Assembly: GCF_001192835.1 (NCBI RefSeq)
Contig: NZ_DF968183.1
Coordinates: 558,001-622,000, forward strand
DNA: 64,000 bases
Source: Lentimicrobium saccharophilum
GTDB taxonomy: Bacteria; Bacteroidota; Bacteroidia; Bacteroidales; Lentimicrobiaceae
Direction of reading: 5' to 3'
How positions within the stretch are numbered: position 1 is the stretch's first letter; each line of letters starts with the position of its first letter. A program made the translations under genes and the position numbers. This document shows, one piece after another, positions 34,441-43,128 of the stretch. The notes beneath the pieces were generated by a model. That model saw only the letters and a list, made by a program, of their open reading frames with translations, had not been told where the DNA came from and did not search any database.

Positions 34441-36369
34441 TTAATAATCCCCATCCACACCGGTAATTTTGAACTCGGTGCGGCGGTTGGTAGCCCTTCC
34501 TTCAACTGTTTCATTGCCGGCAATAGGCTGCATGGCGCCATACCCTCTGTAAGTCAGGCGGTTTTCGCTTATGCCCTGAGCGGTCAGGTAGTCATACACC
34601 GCCTTTGCCCGACGCCGGCTCAGGTCAAGGTTATGGGCCTCGCTCCCGGTACTGTCGGTGTGGCCGCTGATCTCTACCGAAAGGGCGCGGTTTTGCTGAA
34701 GGAACTGCAGCAGTCGCTCCAGCTCAACCATGGATGCCGGCAGAAGCCTGGCGCTGTCCGTTTCAAAAAAGATGTTGCGCAGCACGGTAACTTCATCCTT
34801 CTGCAGCGGCTTCAGCAGCACATCGCGTAAATAGGGTTGCTCAATCCCCGCTTGATCCCCGATAAAGAAATGAACGGAATAAAAAAGATAACCCTGTTTC
34901 TCCACATTCAGGGCATACATCCTGCCGGCGGGAATGGAAACAAGGAATTCACCGGTAACGGGATTTGAACGCGATTTCACCACCTCTTTCCCGGTCTCCA
35001 GGTCGCTTAGGACAAAATCGGCGCCCAGCCTGCTTCCGCTGATACTGTCGATAACAATGCCTTTCATATAGGTGACAGCCAGTGGCCGGGCAGCTTCCGG
35101 CAACCTGAAACGGTAAATGTCCTGCATGCCGGAGCCGCCTTCCATGGCCGAGGAGATGTAAGCATACCGCCCCTGCTGGTCAACGACCAGGGTAACTTCA
35201 TCGGCCGGGGTATTCACCGGGTATCCCAGATTCACCGGTGGTGACCAGTTGCCGGCTTCATCTTTACGGCTCATAAAAATATCACCTTCGCCCATGCCGG
35301 GATGCCCTTTGGAGGAGAAATACAGGGTTTGCCCGTCGGGATGGATAAAAGGGCCACGCTCGGCCTCAGCGGTATTGATGACCGGTCCGGCATTCACGGC
35401 CTGACTCCACCGGCCATCGGGTTGCAGCAATGAAATCCAGATATCGCTTCCGCCGTGGCCGCCCGGCCTGTTGCTTACAAAATAAAGAGTGCGTCCGTCG
35501 GGGGCAAAAGCCGGTTGCGATTCCCAGTATGAAGTATTGATCTCAGGGCCGGTGTTGCGCGGTTCGCTCCATCGGTCGCCCTCGCGGCGGCAGAAATAAA
35601 TATCGCAGCTGCCGTAACCATCGGGCCTGTCGCAGGCGGCAAAAAACAGGTACTGACCGTCGGGCGAGATGCAGATTGCGCCCTCATCCCCTTCGGTGTT
35701 AACCGGGGGGCCAAGTTCACGGGCAGGCCCCCATACCGAATCATTCACACGGGTGGAAACAAAAAAATCCTCATCCCGCTTAATGCCTTTGGGGGTTCTC
35801 CGGGTAAAATAGAGCTGCTCCCCGTCGGCGCTGATGTAGTTCACAAATTCATAGCCTTCAGTGTTGATCTCCGGGCCAAGGTTCAGTGGCTCAAAGGGCA
35901 CCGGATTGGCCAGCGCGTGCATCCGGAAACGGGCAGTTTTCATATTTTTCTCCGCCCGCGCCGCTTCAGCCGGCTTCACCGTGGGATAACGCAGATAGGT
36001 TTCGTAAGCAGTGATACAGTCCTCATACTGCCCTTCGGCAAACTGCAAATTGGCCAGTATGTAAAACGCAGGCGGGAAAAAATCCGGATTCAGCCGGATG
36101 GCCCTGGAGTAAGCGGTGATCGCGTCAGGGCGGTTGCCTTTCAGGGCGTGTATATCGCCAAGCAGCAGCCAGGATTCAATAAACAGGGGGTCCGCCTTCA
36201 GCGCCTTTTCCGTTTCCTTCAGGGCATCCTCATAAGCCGAAGCATGGTAGTAGGCCAGGGCTTTCTGATGCATCTTCATCACCCTGCCGTCAGCCTCATG
36301 CTGGGCAAAAACCGGGGCAGGATAAAAAAACAGAAAAAGCAAAGCCAGATGTAACACCCCTGCACGCAT
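34441..36369 (-). CDS. PorE-like OmpA-family protein (TPR, PD40 propeller, CRD, OmpA)
   Basis: The 642-residue protein has a signal peptide (MRAGVLHLALLFLFFYPAPVFAQ), TPR repeats (about 28-130), a beta-propeller of PD40 repeats (GEQLYFTRRT, GQYLFFAAC, GRTLYFVSNR, GQTLYFSSKG, GRYAYISSA; about 170-430), a carboxypeptidase-regulatory-like domain (MKGIVIDSISGSRLGADFVL) and a C-terminal OmpA domain with the peptidoglycan-binding motif SGHTDSTGSEAHNLDLSRRRA. This order is that of PorE, the T9SS subunit that ties the secretion apparatus to peptidoglycan. Several paralogues of this build exist in most Bacteroidota, so assignment to T9SS itself is an inference. Confidence 0.85.
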   Translation of the reverse strand: MRAGVLHLALLFLFFYPAPVFAQHEADGRVMKMHQKALAYYHASAYEDALKETEKALKADPLFIESWLLLGDIHALKGNRPDAITAYSRAIRLNPDFFPPAFYILANLQFAEGQYEDCITAYETYLRYPTVKPAEAARAEKNMKTARFRMHALANPVPFEPLNLGPEINTEGYEFVNYISADGEQLYFTRRTPKGIKRDEDFFVSTRVNDSVWGPARELGPPVNTEGDEGAICISPDGQYLFFAACDRPDGYGSCDIYFCRREGDRWSEPRNTGPEINTSYWESQPAFAPDGRTLYFVSNRPGGHGGSDIWISLLQPDGRWSQAVNAGPVINTAEAERGPFIHPDGQTLYFSSKGHPGMGEGDIFMSRKDEAGNWSPPVNLGYPVNTPADEVTLVVDQQGRYAYISSAMEGGSGMQDIYRFRLPEAARPLAVTYMKGIVIDSISGSRLGADFVLSDLETGKEVVKSRSNPVTGEFLVSIPAGRMYALNVEKQGYLFYSVHFFIGDQAGIEQPYLRDVLLKPLQKDEVTVLRNIFFETDSARLLPASMVELERLLQFLQQNRALSVEISGHTDSTGSEAHNLDLSRRRAKAVYDYLTAQGISENRLTYRGYGAMQPIAGNETVEGRATNRRTEFKITGVDGDY

Positions 36370-36499
36370 CGGTTTCAGAATTTTCAGCTAAGATAATCCG
36401 AATAGATATAAAACGGAAATCCACCCGGGATTATTAACTCAGCGTGGCCCACATGTTCTGAGAAAAACAGGATTTTCAGGATGCAAAGCCGGAAGTTAA

Positions 36500-37501
36500 C
36501 TATTTGAATGCATCCGGAAGGGAATCTCCTATATTCCCGGTCCAGGGGCGGGTAAATATTTTAAATAAACCGGCCGGACTGACCGCTGTTCTTTCCGATG
36601 AAATCACGGCTTCGTAATCCCTCAGGTAAGCAACCCCTTCCGTTTGTGTGCCGGTATGGCCCGAAAAGTCAATTCTCCGTTTGTTGCCGCCGAAAAAGTC
36701 AGCATCCCGGAAATCATACAAGAGCCAGATAAAGGGACTGTAATTTTTATATCCGCAAAGCATCACCTCTTTGCCCGAAGGTGAAATGTCGGAGCCGGTA
36801 ATCAGCCCATCGGCGTTGAACGAAGATTTCGGACGGGCAATGTATTCTCCGGGCGTTTTGGGCAGGGCATACAGCCGCGTTTGCTGATCGGCCCAGTTTT
36901 TCGAGAACAGGTACAGGCTGTCGCCGGAAGCCAGCATGGCTTCACAATCGAAGTTGTTGCTGCGGTTGGCGATGTTGAAGTCCAACTGATCGCCGTAAGC
37001 AAAACGAATGATTTCCGCCTCCGCCTCACCGTTTTCAGCCCCGGTGATGGCGGCTTTGGAGACTTTATAAATTAAGAGGTCCTTGCGGTTACCGAGGTTA
37101 TTTCCGAAATCTCCGATATAGATATAGTCCTGATCCTGGGTTATTTCCTCCCAATCTACATTGCGCGCGTTGGTGATTGTCAGCGTGGCGCGCACTTTTC
37201 CCCTGAGGGTATCCAGTTTGTAAAGCACCGGTTCTCCCCCGCTGTCGTTGTGCGTCCACAGAAAGCCATCCAGAAAGATCAGGCCGGAAGTTTCCTTCAC
37301 GGTGGCCGGCAGCGACCTTACCAGGGTGGCTGGCATCAGAGAAACCGGCGGGTAAAGACAGGAACCGTCGTTCACCCCGGCAGCCGGGCTGTAGTTAAGC
37401 GCCTGCGGATCGGTGCAGCCGGGCGACTGGGCCCGTATGCCGGACAAGCCCGGTAAAATTACAATCACCGACACCCACAGGACATATTTTACGATATACA
37501 T
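36500..37501 (-). CDS. Secreted beta-propeller-like protein
   Basis: The 333-residue protein has a signal peptide (about 1-25, ending GIRAQ) and then a short calcium-type motif, GCTDPQALNYSPAAGVNDGS, which in Bacteroidota often repeats in surface proteins. The remainder is beta-rich with blade-like strands (LIFLDGFLWTHNDSG, YIYIGDFGNN, SLYLFSKNW, EVMLCGYK) and resembles extracellular six-bladed propellers. No T9SS sorting domain is visible. Function unknown. Confidence 0.72.
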   Translation of the reverse strand: MYIVKYVLWVSVIVILPGLSGIRAQSPGCTDPQALNYSPAAGVNDGSCLYPPVSLMPATLVRSLPATVKETSGLIFLDGFLWTHNDSGGEPVLYKLDTLRGKVRATLTITNARNVDWEEITQDQDYIYIGDFGNNLGNRKDLLIYKVSKAAITGAENGEAEAEIIRFAYGDQLDFNIANRSNNFDCEAMLASGDSLYLFSKNWADQQTRLYALPKTPGEYIARPKSSFNADGLITGSDISPSGKEVMLCGYKNYSPFIWLLYDFRDADFFGGNKRRIDFSGHTGTQTEGVAYLRDYEAVISSERTAVSPAGLFKIFTRPWTGNIGDSLPDAFK

Positions 37502-37701
37502 AATAATTCTGTTTTATAATAAGTTAATCCCGCCTGTTGTACAAACCGGAAATACCGCCTGGCCTGTTCAGAAAAAAACTCCTGACCGAAAATGACCAGC
37601 AACCATGCCAGCATTGCTTGAAACAGTGTATGGTCCCGGCAAATTTAATGAAAATACACTCCATTGCCCCGGGCAGTCTTTTCTGATATAATGATAAGAC
37701 T

Positions 37702-37720
37702 ATTTAGAATAATTCTGAAT
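37702..37720. promoter_or_regulatory. Third ATTTAGA-N5-TCTGAAT dyad
   Basis: ATTTAGA (37702-37708) and TCTGAAT (37714-37720) are inverted with one mismatch. The core TTAGAATAATTCT is close to boxes described for Fur/PerR-family regulators. It lies 500 bp from the metalloprotease gene and 200 bp upstream of the propeller gene on the other strand. Confidence 0.4.
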
Positions 37721-37837
37721 TTAAAAAAAATATCCATTTAACCGGATATTTATTATTTTAGCAGATTATAAGGGATTCAGGAGGTATAATTGTATAATTT
37801 TTTCTATTTGAAATAATTCAGGAATATGCAAATACGT

Positions 37838-37865
37838 AGAGAGAGAGAGAGAGAGAGAGAGAGAG
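37838..37865. repeat. (AG)14 dinucleotide microsatellite
   Basis: Twenty-eight uninterrupted bases of AG repeat, in non-coding DNA. Such tracts are rare in bacteria and prone to slippage; read errors are also possible. Confidence 0.9.
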
Positions 37866-37998
37866 GCTGAACACCGATGCTATTGTAATAAAGCCAGTCA
37901 TAATGATGTCAGGTGTAGATACCTTGAATATAATTTTTCTACTGACAATAGTTTTCTTTCTCGCTTTCACAAACAACTACAACCTTTTACTAATAACC

Positions 37999-38058
37999 GC
38001 ACAACCCGCTTTGGTATAGTATTGCCTTGTCCATGGCTTCGCCATTGCTGGGTTGTGC
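37999..38058. repeat. Nested hairpin in intergenic DNA
   Basis: GCACAACCC (37999-38007) pairs with GGGTTGTGC (38050-38058), enclosing an inner ATGGC-TTC-GCCAT stem (38033-38045). It could be a remnant of a mobile element end or part of a structured RNA. Confidence 0.5.
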
Positions 38059-38201
38059 CTCCGTAGTTTTAAATATTCTCCGCTAAATGAATTCATACTG
38101 CTTTTTAATAACAATAAACCGGATTTGCACACAGACTTAATGAATTTTGCAAATCCTCATGTATTCACAATCATAATTATCAAACCAAATAAAATAAAAC
38201 A

Positions 38202-41200
38202 ATGAAAAAGATTTTGTTTATTATCCTGATACTATTAGTCAGGTACACCGTTTTTTCGCAAGCAACATGGGATATACGGGAAATTAACCCTGGTATCGAG
38301 CAGAGTCCTTTGCTTTCTCCAACAGGAATTATAAATTCATGGGATGGCGCCTTTATCAACCCCAATCTTAATCTCCGGATGCTGAACATACTTATTAACA
38401 TTATTTATGATGTTACCCCTGGTCAGGATCCCTACACTGAAGTTTCAGGTAATAACATCGGATGGCCTCATATAAGTATTTCGCAGGCTGGAATTAACGT
38501 GCCCGGAACAATCCCAACATGGTTGGAAGATCTGTTTGATATACAGGAAGAAGACGAAAGTAATATTCATGGCATGTTTACAAAGAAGTATTACGAATCA
38601 TCTTTTGGTAATCTGCATTTGATTGGTGATTTTATTGTTGTTAATATTCCACAATCTTATGTAATCGCTGGCGTACAAGGCTCAACCGGCACATTTGAGA
38701 AAGGCGACCTATTTAATCGAACAATAGATTATATTAATGAAAATGGTGGGTTAACAACCATTTTCGGGCATGATGATATTTCTGACTACAAACTACCTGG
38801 GGGAGATGAAGAAATACATTTCGGGAGTGTAATGTTTAGAAACTCAAAACCAGGTTATGGCACATATGAAGCGGAGATAGGTGGAATGTTTAGTTCAAGT
38901 AGCCCTATTTTATTTAGTGATGACAACACTTATGAAGTCAGGGCCGGATTGATTTTCTGCTCAGGCCCTTCTGAATCCTGGGTATTAAACCCGGTTAGTG
39001 TAATGAATCATGAGATGGGACATGCTTTGATTGCGCCAGACAACAATATGCATTACGGGGGTGGAAACGGATGGGATCACAACTCAGGCAGGGTTTTCCT
39101 TCAGATGATGGGAGGATATGGTTTGATGGGTCAAAGCAGTACAGGGCTTGTTTCGGCAAATGCTTTCGACAGGTGGTGGCTGCATTGGAAAAATCCGATA
39201 TATAATACTACTGATTCATACATTGCCGCAAGCAACCAGGTATCGGATATTTCTGTTACAGATGGTAATAAAACTTTCATACTCAGAGATTTTGTTACAA
39301 CTGGCGATGCAATCAGAATAAAGCTACCCTATGTAGATGAAGGTGCCAGGAATCAGTATATCTGGCTCGAACACCATAAAATAGGCACAAACGGAAAAAT
39401 TGATTTTCTCACTTTTTCCAACACTGATGACTATTGCAGGCCACAAGGTAAGCCCGGCATTTATGCATATTATCAGGTTGGAAAAGATATCCTCACAGGA
39501 GAAAGCACCGTGATCAGGCCAAGCGGCCAATCTGACCACCTCAAGCCCATCTCGGCAGAAGGAAATTTTAATTATTCCGCGCCAAATCCTGCTTATAAAA
39601 TTTTCCACTGTGTGGGGGATAAGGACATATTGCAACGTGCAAGAAAAAATGATCCAAACCCATTTATGGGGACAAATGATATCATGGCTCATTTGAATAA
39701 TACCGGCAACAATCCGCTTACAGTGAATGATGCGTTCGGAGCATTTTCAAAGTACCATTATGTAAACGGACAATGGATTGATAATGATTCATTGCCATAT
39801 CTGATGGATGAACGCGACCCTTTTCGGGGTGAGTGCTTTTTTAACCTCTCTACAAATCCTGCTCCGGTGCCAACCACAACATATTACAATGAAGTTTTCG
39901 GTGACGAAATTCAAAAAGCGGCTATAACGGATAATAACACAATTTATCTCAGTGGTCTCAGCATATTTATGGCACCACTCGCAAATGGTGATTACAAGGT
40001 TTCGATTGACTGGAACAGGAACACTGTTGAAAACGATGTAGTATGGACCGGGAAAATTGCGATGACAGACCGTTTGTATGTGAGCAACGGAAGTGTCGTT
40101 GAACTAAAGCAGAATTTAACCCCCTGCCAGGTTGACAAAGATCCGATTGCAAATCAATACGCGCCTGTTACAGAGTTTTTTTGCAAGGAAAACAGCCTGA
40201 TGACATTTTCCGGCCAGAGCAAGATGGATGTTACAGAGAAAAGCAAAATTCATATTTTAAGCACAAGTGTAACAACATTCGAAGATTATGCAACACTTAC
40301 CATAAAGACCGGAAGTGAGCTTATCGTTGAAAGTTGCGCGAATCTGGTATTGAGGGGACAGGCAAAACTGATTGTTGAGCCAGGAGGTATACTAACCGTA
40401 AAACCCGGTGCAAATATTTTTGTTGATAACGAAACCAATATTGATCTGAAATCCGGCTATGAAATAGGCATTGGAGGAATAGATATATTTGAAGATGAAT
40501 TTTTAGGAATTCCTCCATCAAAAATCATCTCATCAAATACAACCTGGTCCAATGTAAATTACAATTTTTTAGACGACCTTTACATCGCCCCCGGTGCAAC
40601 ACTTACGCTTTCAAACACTGAATTAAGATTTTTCAGAACTGCAAAAGTTAAAGTAGCCAGAGGCGCTAAACTTGAGATGACAACCAATAGCAATTTAACA
40701 GCAACCTGTAATTCTGAACTTTGGGCAGGGGTCGAAGTGTGGGGAGATCCTTCACTTCCCCAAACTCCATCAACAAACCAGGGACATATTGTTATAAACA
40801 ACAGTAAAATTGAACTTGCCCGTACCGGCATTTTACTTGATAAACCAATGAATCCCACCGACAATCCCGTCACTCCGGGTGTACCTTCCGGCAATGGGGG
40901 TGGAATCATTCAGGCAATAAACGCTTATTTCGTAAACAATTACATTGGGGTGAGTTTTTCGCCTTATGTAAATAACAATGCTAGCTATTTCACTAACTGT
41001 ACTTTTTCAGCAAATGCTGCATTCCCCGAAACATTTACCGGTATCGACTGCCATGCAAATCTTAATGGTGTTGTTGGAATAGACTTCCTAAAGTGTACTT
41101 TCACAATTGAAACCGGAGTTAAAATCAATGCTGGAATCCGATCGTACAATTCTAACTTTCTGGTTGATGGTATCATGAGTAACCAGAAATATTTAAGAAG

Positions 41201-43064
41201 TGTATTTGAAAACCTGACACATGGTATTTATGCAACAGCTTCACTTTCTAACAGGAGTTTTAAAGTCAGAAATTCCGTTTTCAGAAAATGCAACAAGGGA
41301 ATCTTCGCAAGTGGAGTGAATAATATCACAATTAAAGACAATTTTTTTGCACAACCATTATTATTCGGTAATCCCACAAATACCCGATCTGGAATTTATC
41401 TTGAATACTGCACCGGATATATGATCCAAAATGATACCATAAAGTCCACTACTAATCGTTTAAGAAGCGAAGTAGGTATGTATATCAAGAATTCAGGCCC
41501 TCATGAAAATCTGATATACAATAACGCAATTATTGACATGGATGATGCAATAATTGTTGAAGGGGAAAACCGGAATGGTGATTCAGAAGGCTTGTGTATT
41601 AAGTGTAATGTATTTCAGTACAATAAAAATGATGTCAGAATCCTACCCGGCGAAAATACCTGGATATTTAACCAGGGAATTAAAAAATACCAGGGCAGCC
41701 CGGCTGATGATCCTAAAGCTCCGGCGGGAAACATTTTTTCGAATCCCGCTGATTATTTCAACATCGACAATGAGCTGTGCAGACCGATTGAGTATTTCCA
41801 CCATCCCGACAATAATCCTAATATCGTGATACGACCGGATAATGATAAAGTCAGAATCTTTAGAAAAACGGTTAGTTTAACTGAAAATGAAAACAATCAA
41901 TTTGATCGACCTTCTGCTTGTCCTCCGATACCAATTCCTCAAGATTCAAAAGAAGAACTGCTTGCTGGTGTTTTATTAATGGATGGTCAAATTACCAATA
42001 CTAAATCAGAACTTGAGTTACTTACTGATGATGGTGACACGCCTTTAACTGTAAATAACATTACTTCAAGCGCTCCTTTTGAAGCCTTATGGTTACACGA
42101 TGAATTATTGGGCGCTTCGCCTTACCTGAGTGACACAGCTCTTGTAAAAGCAGCAGAAAAGGAAGAAGTACTGAACAGCGCCCTAATCAGGGATGTAATG
42201 GTTGCCAATCCTCATTCTGCCAAATCAAAAGAGGTAATTGAGGCGCTTGAGCAGCGAAACGAATCCTTGCCTGAAAGTATATGGACAGAAATCAATGCCG
42301 GTAGAAATCAGATCAGCGCCAGACAGGCGCTTGAAATCAACATTTCTGATCTTTCGGCAGAAAAATCCTTATCAAGAACCCTTTTGATGCAGGCTTATCA
42401 GGATGAAAACAAAACCGACAGTTTACGTTGGCTGCTGAATCAGATTCCAGATGCACTTTCTGCCTACAAATCTACCTGGACTTGGTTTGATGAAGGGAAT
42501 ACAGGGGTTGGCCTGACTGCAATTCAGAATATGGACTTATCATCGATACCTGAAAATCACCGGAGTTACAAAGACGGGTATGATCAACTTGCTGAAATTA
42601 TAAATCAGCTTGCAACCGATACATCCTATATTTTGCAGAATGACACTTCTGCACTATTAACCCTTCAGAATCTTGTTTTAAACGACAATCCTGCCGGTAT
42701 TACAGCCCGTAACCTGCTTACAGCTTATCGTTTAATGAATTATGAAGCGGTTATTCCGGTTCCTGACACCGCCCTGAAGTCAGCAATAGCATCATTTGAT
42801 AATCCCCGGAAGGTAAAGGAAGATAAAACAGGTATCCATGTTTTCCCTAACCCTGCCAACGATTATGCCATTGTAAGTTACAACATGGAAGGAAGGTGTA
42901 TTATGGAACTATTAAGCAAGGATGGGCGCGTAATAAGGTCGGAGAACCTGAAATCCGGCATCAACCAGCACCTTATTCGTACTGAAGGTTTGCCTTCAGG
43001 CGTCTATACTTTAATCCTAAAAGGTGGCAATAAAGTATTATCCACCAAGTTGGTCATCAGGTAG
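38202..43064 (+). CDS. Giant T9SS-secreted metalloprotease-like protein with beta-helix region
   Basis: The 1620-residue protein starts with a signal peptide (about 1-20, VRYTVFSQ). A zinc metalloprotease motif HEMGH lies at residues 270-274, followed by HYGGGNGWDH and a possible Met-turn GGYGLMGQ, in the style of M6/gametolysin-like enzymes. Residues about 640-1200 carry repeated short beta strands (LTIKTGSELIVESCANLVLR, KLIVEPGGILTVKPGANIFV), typical of a right-handed parallel beta-helix. A helical stretch (about 1250-1530) precedes the T9SS type A sorting domain (VFPNPANDYAIVSYN ... GVYTLILKGGNKVLSTKLVI). It should be exported to the surface. Proteolysis is inferred from the motif only; substrates are unknown. 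Confidence 0.85.
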   Translation: MKKILFIILILLVRYTVFSQATWDIREINPGIEQSPLLSPTGIINSWDGAFINPNLNLRMLNILINIIYDVTPGQDPYTEVSGNNIGWPHISISQAGINVPGTIPTWLEDLFDIQEEDESNIHGMFTKKYYESSFGNLHLIGDFIVVNIPQSYVIAGVQGSTGTFEKGDLFNRTIDYINENGGLTTIFGHDDISDYKLPGGDEEIHFGSVMFRNSKPGYGTYEAEIGGMFSSSSPILFSDDNTYEVRAGLIFCSGPSESWVLNPVSVMNHEMGHALIAPDNNMHYGGGNGWDHNSGRVFLQMMGGYGLMGQSSTGLVSANAFDRWWLHWKNPIYNTTDSYIAASNQVSDISVTDGNKTFILRDFVTTGDAIRIKLPYVDEGARNQYIWLEHHKIGTNGKIDFLTFSNTDDYCRPQGKPGIYAYYQVGKDILTGESTVIRPSGQSDHLKPISAEGNFNYSAPNPAYKIFHCVGDKDILQRARKNDPNPFMGTNDIMAHLNNTGNNPLTVNDAFGAFSKYHYVNGQWIDNDSLPYLMDERDPFRGECFFNLSTNPAPVPTTTYYNEVFGDEIQKAAITDNNTIYLSGLSIFMAPLANGDYKVSIDWNRNTVENDVVWTGKIAMTDRLYVSNGSVVELKQNLTPCQVDKDPIANQYAPVTEFFCKENSLMTFSGQSKMDVTEKSKIHILSTSVTTFEDYATLTIKTGSELIVESCANLVLRGQAKLIVEPGGILTVKPGANIFVDNETNIDLKSGYEIGIGGIDIFEDEFLGIPPSKIISSNTTWSNVNYNFLDDLYIAPGATLTLSNTELRFFRTAKVKVARGAKLEMTTNSNLTATCNSELWAGVEVWGDPSLPQTPSTNQGHIVINNSKIELARTGILLDKPMNPTDNPVTPGVPSGNGGGIIQAINAYFVNNYIGVSFSPYVNNNASYFTNCTFSANAAFPETFTGIDCHANLNGVVGIDFLKCTFTIETGVKINAGIRSYNSNFLVDGIMSNQKYLRSVFENLTHGIYATASLSNRSFKVRNSVFRKCNKGIFASGVNNITIKDNFFAQPLLFGNPTNTRSGIYLEYCTGYMIQNDTIKSTTNRLRSEVGMYIKNSGPHENLIYNNAIIDMDDAIIVEGENRNGDSEGLCIKCNVFQYNKNDVRILPGENTWIFNQGIKKYQGSPADDPKAPAGNIFSNPADYFNIDNELCRPIEYFHHPDNNPNIVIRPDNDKVRIFRKTVSLTENENNQFDRPSACPPIPIPQDSKEELLAGVLLMDGQITNTKSELELLTDDGDTPLTVNNITSSAPFEALWLHDELLGASPYLSDTALVKAAEKEEVLNSALIRDVMVANPHSAKSKEVIEALEQRNESLPESIWTEINAGRNQISARQALEINISDLSAEKSLSRTLLMQAYQDENKTDSLRWLLNQIPDALSAYKSTWTWFDEGNTGVGLTAIQNMDLSSIPENHRSYKDGYDQLAEIINQLATDTSYILQNDTSALLTLQNLVLNDNPAGITARNLLTAYRLMNYEAVIPVPDTALKSAIASFDNPRKVKEDKTGIHVFPNPANDYAIVSYNMEGRCIMELLSKDGRVIRSENLKSGINQHLIRTEGLPSGVYTLILKGGNKVLSTKLVIR

Positions 43065-43078
43065 TTTTCTTAAACCGG

Positions 43079-43115
43079 CAAACCTGCAGGCCCAGAGCTG
43101 CCTGCAGGTTTGTTT
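43079..43115 (+). terminator. Rho-independent terminator
   Basis: CAAACCTGCAGGC (43079-43091) and GCCTGCAGGTTTG (43100-43112) form a perfect 13-bp stem with an 8-nt loop, then TTT. It lies between two T9SS cargo genes and immediately precedes the ATG at 43129. Confidence 0.8.
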
Positions 43116-43128
43116 AAAAATTAATATA

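Larger units (their letters stand above)
37502..38201. other. 700-bp divergent intergenic region with microsatellite and dyads
   Basis: No gene seen. It contains a regulator-like dyad at 37702-37720, an (AG)14 tract at 37838-37865 and a nested hairpin at 37999-38058, each listed separately. Any promoter for the metalloprotease gene at 38202 must lie here, but no clear TAnnTTTG match is close to the start. Confidence 0.6.

Noticed and set aside
43024-43128. Upstream extension of the T9SS cargo gene at 43129
   Set aside because: It would overlap the previous gene and a strong terminator and would hide the signal peptide.
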